Shown: piece by piece, positions 62,854 to 64,000 of the stretch | Layout of the letters: each line of letters begins with the position of its first letter | Numbering within the stretch: the stretch's first letter is position 1 | Source: SIAQ01 sp963767835 | GTDB taxonomy: Bacteria > Planctomycetota > Planctomycetia > Gemmatales > Gemmataceae | Assembly: GCA_963767835.1 (NCBI GenBank) | Contig: CAVYFY010000013.1 | Location: 124,001-188,000 of the forward strand | Reading direction: 5' to 3' | DNA: 64,000 nt | The notes under the pieces: model-generated | Seen by the model: only the letters and a program-made list of their open reading frames with translations | The model's database searches: none | What the model was told of the DNA's origin: nothing | Translations under genes and position numbers: made by a program

Positions 62854-64000
62854 ATGCTGACCATTTCCACCGGCAAGAGCCGCTATTGCGATGGCGTGAC
62901 GCGCCGCTCATTCCTGCAAATCGGCGCCCTCGCGATGGGCGGCCTCAGTCTGCCATCGCTGTTACAGGCGCAGACCCTCACCCCTAACCCCTCTCCCGGA
63001 GGGCGAGGGGAACGTGGTTCGCACAAGGCGATCATCATGGTCTACCTGTCGGGCGGCCTGTCGCACCATGACACCTTCGACATGAAGCCTGACGCCCCGG
63101 CCGAGATCGCCGGCGAATTCCGCCCGCGCGCCACCAATGTCGCCGGCATCCGAATCTCCGAGCATCTTCCCAGGCTCGCCGGCATGATGGACAAGCTCGC
63201 CGTCGTCCGCTCCATCGTCGGCCTGCGCGATGAGCATTCGAGTTTCCACACCGTCGCCGGCTATCCGATGGACATCACCCGCCGCGAGAACAAGCCAAAC
63301 GCCGGCTCCGTCATCTCGAAAGTCCTGGGCCGCACTTCGCCGGTGATCCCCGCCTATGTCGATCTCTTCCCGACGATGCAGCACCGCCCCTACAACATCC
63401 CCGGCCCCGGCTTTGTCGGCCCCGCCCACGCCGGCGCCAAGGTCGAAAACGATCAGATTAATCTCATGCGCCTCGCCGACATCTCGCAGGACAATCTGCG
63501 CAGCCGTCGGCAACTTCTCGATGCGGTCGAACAGATGCGCCGCGCTAATGATGCCGCCGCGTTAGATCGCATGGACGTTTCCTATCGCCAGGCTTTCGAG
63601 GTGCTGACGAGCAACCGCCTGGTGGACGCGCTCGATCTGACCAAGGAATCACGCAGCGTCCGCGATCGCTACGGCCACGGCTCCCCCCGCCATCAAGGCG
63701 ACGGCGCCCCGCTCTGGAACGATCAACTGCTGATGGCCCGCCGACTCGTCGAAGCCGGCGTCCGCTGCGTCACCGTCGCCTACGGCTTCTGGGACACCCA
63801 CGGCGGCAACTTCAACCATCTCCGCCAAAACCTCCCCGTCTTCGATCAAGGCGTCTCCGCCCTTATCAGTGACATCCACGAGCGTGGCCTGGCCAACGAT
63901 GTCAGCGTCATCGTCTGGGGCGAGTTCGGCCGCACCCCAAGAATCAACCGCGACGCCGGCCGCGACCACTGGGCCCCGGTCGGCCACGCGCTATTGGCCG
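62854..64000 (+). CDS. DUF1501 family protein, cut by the window end
   Basis: The first 382 codons of an exported DUF1501 (sulfatase/phosphatase-like fold) protein. A Tat-type signal (DGVTRRSFLQIGALAMGGLS) is followed by IIMVYLSGGLSHHDTFDMKP, DEHSSFHTVAGYPMD, LMARRLVEAGVRCVTVAYGF and VIVWGEFGRTPRINRDAGRD. DUF1501 genes usually partner DUF1549/DUF1553 genes. Right after the signal peptide the text LTPNPSPGGRGERGS is encoded by a C/G-rich palindromic repeat (62975-63010) inserted in frame. aaggggggc precedes ATG 62854. Confidence 0.88.
   Translation, partial: MLTISTGKSRYCDGVTRRSFLQIGALAMGGLSLPSLLQAQTLTPNPSPGGRGERGSHKAIIMVYLSGGLSHHDTFDMKPDAPAEIAGEFRPRATNVAGIRISEHLPRLAGMMDKLAVVRSIVGLRDEHSSFHTVAGYPMDITRRENKPNAGSVISKVLGRTSPVIPAYVDLFPTMQHRPYNIPGPGFVGPAHAGAKVENDQINLMRLADISQDNLRSRRQLLDAVEQMRRANDAAALDRMDVSYRQAFEVLTSNRLVDALDLTKESRSVRDRYGHGSPRHQGDGAPLWNDQLLMARRLVEAGVRCVTVAYGFWDTHGGNFNHLRQNLPVFDQGVSALISDIHERGLANDVSVIVWGEFGRTPRINRDAGRDHWAPVGHALLA
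62975..63010. repeat. LTPNPSP-encoding repeat inside the DUF1501 gene
   Basis: ccctcacccctaacccctct followed by cccggagggcgagggg: a C-rich half and a G-rich half able to pair. It encodes LTPNPSPGGRGE between the signal peptide and the first strand of the mature protein. A relative is present in the macroglobulin gene at 4391-4429. Confidence 0.7.

Overview
The window looks like a chromosomal segment of a GC-rich planctomycete, most likely close to Gemmataceae. This rests on protein families rather than on a marker gene. Paired DUF1549/DUF1553, DUF1501 and DUF1559 (prepilin-like) proteins, a TIGR03000 protein, a LEPR-motif surface protein with a dockerin-like C-terminus, an Uma2 nuclease and ITDAGLK-type leucine-rich-repeat proteins together are characteristic of that group. 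No rRNA or tRNA gene and no CRISPR array was recognised.

Layout. 1-1110: the start of ileS (minus) and a REP-associated tyrosine transposase (RAYT) between REP palindromes. 1121-7424: one very large alpha-2-macroglobulin gene (minus), broken into seven frames. 7.7-14.9 kb: a secreted Ig-like protein, a Ser/Thr kinase, a DUF1549/DUF1553 protein with its terminator, Uma2, a coiled-coil protein, a DUF104 antitoxin-like protein and a lipoate ligase-like gene. 14.9-19.8 kb is a scrapyard: an IS21 remnant fused in frame to an alpha/beta hydrolase, an ArsR/AHSA1 operon, a RibD-type pseudogene cut by a group II intron tail, and a DUF1501 remnant joined to a cadherin-like fragment. 20-31.5 kb: LRR and surface proteins, trpG/pabA, a sugar isomerase, a large membrane protein and a PIN toxin-antitoxin pair. 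31.6-35.3 kb: glucan phosphorylase and a UDP-sugar decarboxylase/epimerase. 36.3-40.0 kb: the conserved ffh-rpsP-trmD-rplS-yraN translation/secretion cluster (minus). 40.3-48.8 kb: two tandem DUF1559 genes, an efflux adaptor, an LRR protein, a ClpP/SDP-like protease, a Gfo/Idh/MocA oxidoreductase and an SDR. 50.57-57.45 kb: two nested insertion-sequence complexes (ISKra4 holding IS1380; an ISKra4-like element holding IS66), with target duplications that give the order of insertion. 57.5-64 kb: a HEAT protein, a secreted protein, a TPR/YggX fusion coupled to a Cys-rich PSP1 (RicT-like) protein, PPK2 and a DUF1501 protein cut by the window end.

Two themes recur. First, at least 20 one-base frame breaks interrupt genes that otherwise read well, including ffh, which should be essential. 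They often fall in short G/C runs, so most are probably consensus errors and pseudogene calls need caution. Second, the window is rich in long palindromic repeats of several families: RAYT/REP-type, a 38-bp 'aaatctagccacggatgaa' family, an LTPNPSP-encoding repeat lying inside genes, and a double hairpin that forms the 3' end of rpsP. The best candidates for follow-up are the RAYT with its dispersed palindromes, the iron/cysteine pair at 59.8-61.1 kb, a pseudo-ABC ATPase at 35.7 kb, and the hydrolase-IstB chimera.
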